Part shown: one piece after another, positions 24,513 to 26,437 of the stretch
How the letters are laid out: every line of letters begins with the position of its first letter
How positions within the stretch are numbered: the first letter of the stretch is position 1
From: Akkermansiaceae bacterium
Lineage (GTDB): Bacteria; Verrucomicrobiota; Verrucomicrobiia; Verrucomicrobiales; Akkermansiaceae
DNA: 26,437 nucleotides
NCBI GenBank assembly: GCA_023301545.1
Contig: JALZUI010000096.1
Coordinates: forward strand, 1-26,437
Reading direction: 5' to 3'
Notes under the pieces: model-generated
Database searches by the model: none
The model's input: only the letters and a program-made list of their open reading frames with translations
What the model was told of the DNA's origin: nothing
Program-made: the position numbers and the translations under genes

Positions 24513-26437
24513 ATGAATACCGAGCCTCTCTACACTACGCTGAAGGAGGTTTTCGGCTTTGATTCGCTCCGTCCAGGGCAAGAGGAGGTGATGGTAAACC
24601 TCCTGTCTGGGCAGTCCTCTTTAGCCGTTTTTCCAACAGGATCCGGGAAGAGTCTTTGTTACCAGCTGCCAGCTCTTTTACTAGACGGCTTAACACTGGT
24701 TGTTTCTCCGTTGATTGCCCTCATGAAGGATCAGGTGGAGAGTTTAACCGCCAAAAACATCCTCGCCCGTAAGCTAGATTCGAGCCTGAGTTCGGAGGAG
24801 GTTTTTGAAACCTATGATTTAATGAAGGCAGGGCAACTGAAGGTGCTCTTTGTTGCTCCCGAACGCTTCGCTAACCCCAATTTCATCAACCGCCTGAAGT
24901 CGACCAAGATTGCGCTGCTAGCCGTTGATGAGGCGCACTGTATTTCTGAGTGGGGGCATGCCTTTCGCCCTGATTACCTGAAGATTGCCAAAGGTGCCGA
25001 TGAGCTCGGGATTAAGCTTCGACTCGCCCTCACTGCCACAGCTACTCCAAAGGTGAGCGCAGATATATGTAAGAGCTTTGGGATTGCAAAACATGTCCAG
25101 ACGGGGTTTCAGCGCCCTAATTTGACGCTGAATGTTCTCCCTGTAACTGCGGCAGAACGGGACGAGAAACTACTCTCGATGGTTCGCTCGCACCCAGAGG
25201 AAGCGACAATCATTTATGTGACGCGTCAAATGACCACCGAGCATGTGACGACTTACCTCAACAAGGTCGGAGGGCTAAAAGCGCGGAGTTATCATGCGGG
25301 AATGGGAGCGGACAAAAGGAGCGAAATTCAAGAGGACTTCATGTCAGGACGCTGTGACCTCATTGTCGCAACAATCGCCTTCGGGATGGGGATTGATAAG
25401 GCGAATATCCGCCACGTCTATCACTACAATTTACCTAAATCCTTCGAGAACTACGTGCAAGAAACAGGCCGTGCAGGTCGTGATGGCTCGCCCTCGCAGT
25501 GCTACCTCCTCGCTTGTCGTGATGACTTGAGCACTCTCGAAAACTTCGTTTACGGGAAGCGCCCTAGCACTTCGGCTATCGACTCGCTGGTGGACTGCTG
25601 TATTGAGCGAGAAGGGGAGACTGCTCTCGATCGCTATAACCTGTCGATCTCACATGATATTAAAACAGAGGTCATTCAGACCACGCTAGTGTGGCTGGAA
25701 CTGGGAGGCTATGTCAAATCCCGTGGTTGGCGCCATGGGAAGTATGAAGCGAACCTCCTGCAACCGATGAATAACATTCTCGCAGGTCATTCTCCTGAGC
25801 GTCAGGAGTTTCTCATGGAGCTATTCTCTCACGCTAAGCAGAGCCCACGGATCAAAACTCGTTACGCCTTTGAGGTTGCTCCAGTAGCGGAGCAGATGCA
25901 GGCGGCGGAAGGGAAGATTGTGCAATCCCTCCAATGGCTAGAGACTCATGGAGACCTTAGCCTGAAGCCGAGCCAATACTTAATGGTCTACGAGGCTACG
26001 CCGAAGGGATTAGCGTCCTCGGTTAAAGATGTTTCAGCTAAGCTCGACGCCCACTTTTCACACTACGAGGGGCAAGAAATGCAACGCCTACAGTCAATCG
26101 TTGATTTGGCCGAAAGCGCAGAATGTCTCGAACGCAAAATCTTACAGTACTTTGGCGAAGAATCCGAACCGTGTGGAAAATGCTCGGCTTGTAGAGGGGA
26201 AGGGGGGCAGGCGCTCGCTCAAGGATCTGTACGAGAGCTCGGGAGCGATGAACTCCAGCTCATTCGTAATGTCCATGCCGAAAATCACATCGCGCTCAGA
26301 GCCTCGCGCCAAATGGCACGGTTCCTCTGTGGGCTGACTAGCCCTGCTAGCACGAGAGCTCGATTGACGACGAAGCATGAAGAATTCGGAGCCTTTGAGG
26401 ACTGTCTTTTTTCCGATGTCTTGCTCAACTGCGAGGT
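24513..26437 (+). CDS. recQ: RecQ-family ATP-dependent DNA helicase, 3' end beyond window
   Basis: At least 641 residues, still open at the window edge. It unwinds DNA 3'-5' in recombination and repair. The helicase core has Walker A PTGSGKS (41-47), DEAH (139-142) with the RecQ aromatic loop, LTATATP (173-179) and motif VI QETGRAGRDG (316-325). The zinc cluster is Cys538, Cys554, Cys557 and Cys560 (ILQYFGEESEPCGKC...). A winged-helix-like RQC segment starts after about 575. About 210 residues separate motif VI from the zinc cluster, roughly 150 more than in E. coli RecQ. They include a winged-helix-like part (TLVWLELGGYVKSRG). The ATG at 24513 gives MNTEPLYTTLKEVFGF; no SD is seen. Any HRDC domain would lie past the window. 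Confidence 0.93.
   Translation, partial: MNTEPLYTTLKEVFGFDSLRPGQEEVMVNLLSGQSSLAVFPTGSGKSLCYQLPALLLDGLTLVVSPLIALMKDQVESLTAKNILARKLDSSLSSEEVFETYDLMKAGQLKVLFVAPERFANPNFINRLKSTKIALLAVDEAHCISEWGHAFRPDYLKIAKGADELGIKLRLALTATATPKVSADICKSFGIAKHVQTGFQRPNLTLNVLPVTAAERDEKLLSMVRSHPEEATIIYVTRQMTTEHVTTYLNKVGGLKARSYHAGMGADKRSEIQEDFMSGRCDLIVATIAFGMGIDKANIRHVYHYNLPKSFENYVQETGRAGRDGSPSQCYLLACRDDLSTLENFVYGKRPSTSAIDSLVDCCIEREGETALDRYNLSISHDIKTEVIQTTLVWLELGGYVKSRGWRHGKYEANLLQPMNNILAGHSPERQEFLMELFSHAKQSPRIKTRYAFEVAPVAEQMQAAEGKIVQSLQWLETHGDLSLKPSQYLMVYEATPKGLASSVKDVSAKLDAHFSHYEGQEMQRLQSIVDLAESAECLERKILQYFGEESEPCGKCSACRGEGGQALAQGSVRELGSDELQLIRNVHAENHIALRASRQMARFLCGLTSPASTRARLTTKHEEFGAFEDCLFSDVLLNCE

Overview
The window looks like core chromosome of a marine bacterium, most likely a member of the Verrucomicrobiota (Opitutae-like). 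This is inference. It rests on a periplasmic-type sulfatase, a LexA with a TGTTC-type half-site in its promoter region, a GspG-like pseudopilin, and highly expressed genes that almost all lack Shine-Dalgarno (SD) sequences. No mobile element, CRISPR array, phage gene or rRNA gene was found.

Layout. 1-8.0 kb holds mixed single genes: a secreted sulfatase (-), rimO (+), lexA and rnr (both -), then a type II pseudopilin and recR (+). A small membrane-protein gene (-) downstream of recR is broken by a one-base frameshift. 8.0-21.4 kb is the classic translation/transcription cluster, all on +: tRNA-Thr(GGU), tuf, tRNA-Trp(CCA), secE, nusG, rplK, rplA, rplJ, rplL, rpoB, rpoC. 21.4-26.4 kb holds mutL (+), a rhodanese/YgaP-like membrane protein (-), a YqeY-family gene (+) and a recQ helicase (+) that runs off the window. 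DNA repair is well represented: lexA, recR, mutL and recQ.

The most interesting material lies in the gaps of the cluster. rplJ is followed by an intrinsic terminator or attenuator, and then about 115 nt that can fold into several hairpins, including a closed three-way junction, just before rplL. rplL ends in a strong terminator, so rpoBC needs its own promoter. A candidate promoter sits there, followed by a leader of about 200 nt with a nested long-range helix. Between rplK and rplA is a 9-codon reading frame with the only strong SD seen in the cluster; its stop overlaps the rplA start as ATGA. The other start sites of the cluster have G-poor, A/C/T-rich leaders, and many contain the word CTAA. 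Together these suggest that ribosomal protein and RNA polymerase output is controlled by RNA structure and coupling rather than by SD strength. This is inference from sequence and untested.

Protein-level oddities: MutL has lost its endonuclease motifs; RecQ carries about 200 extra residues between helicase motif VI and the zinc cluster; the sulfatase has GKLD where GKWH is usual; RpoB has a six-arginine run encoded by six consecutive CGT codons; RpoC has a long acidic tail.
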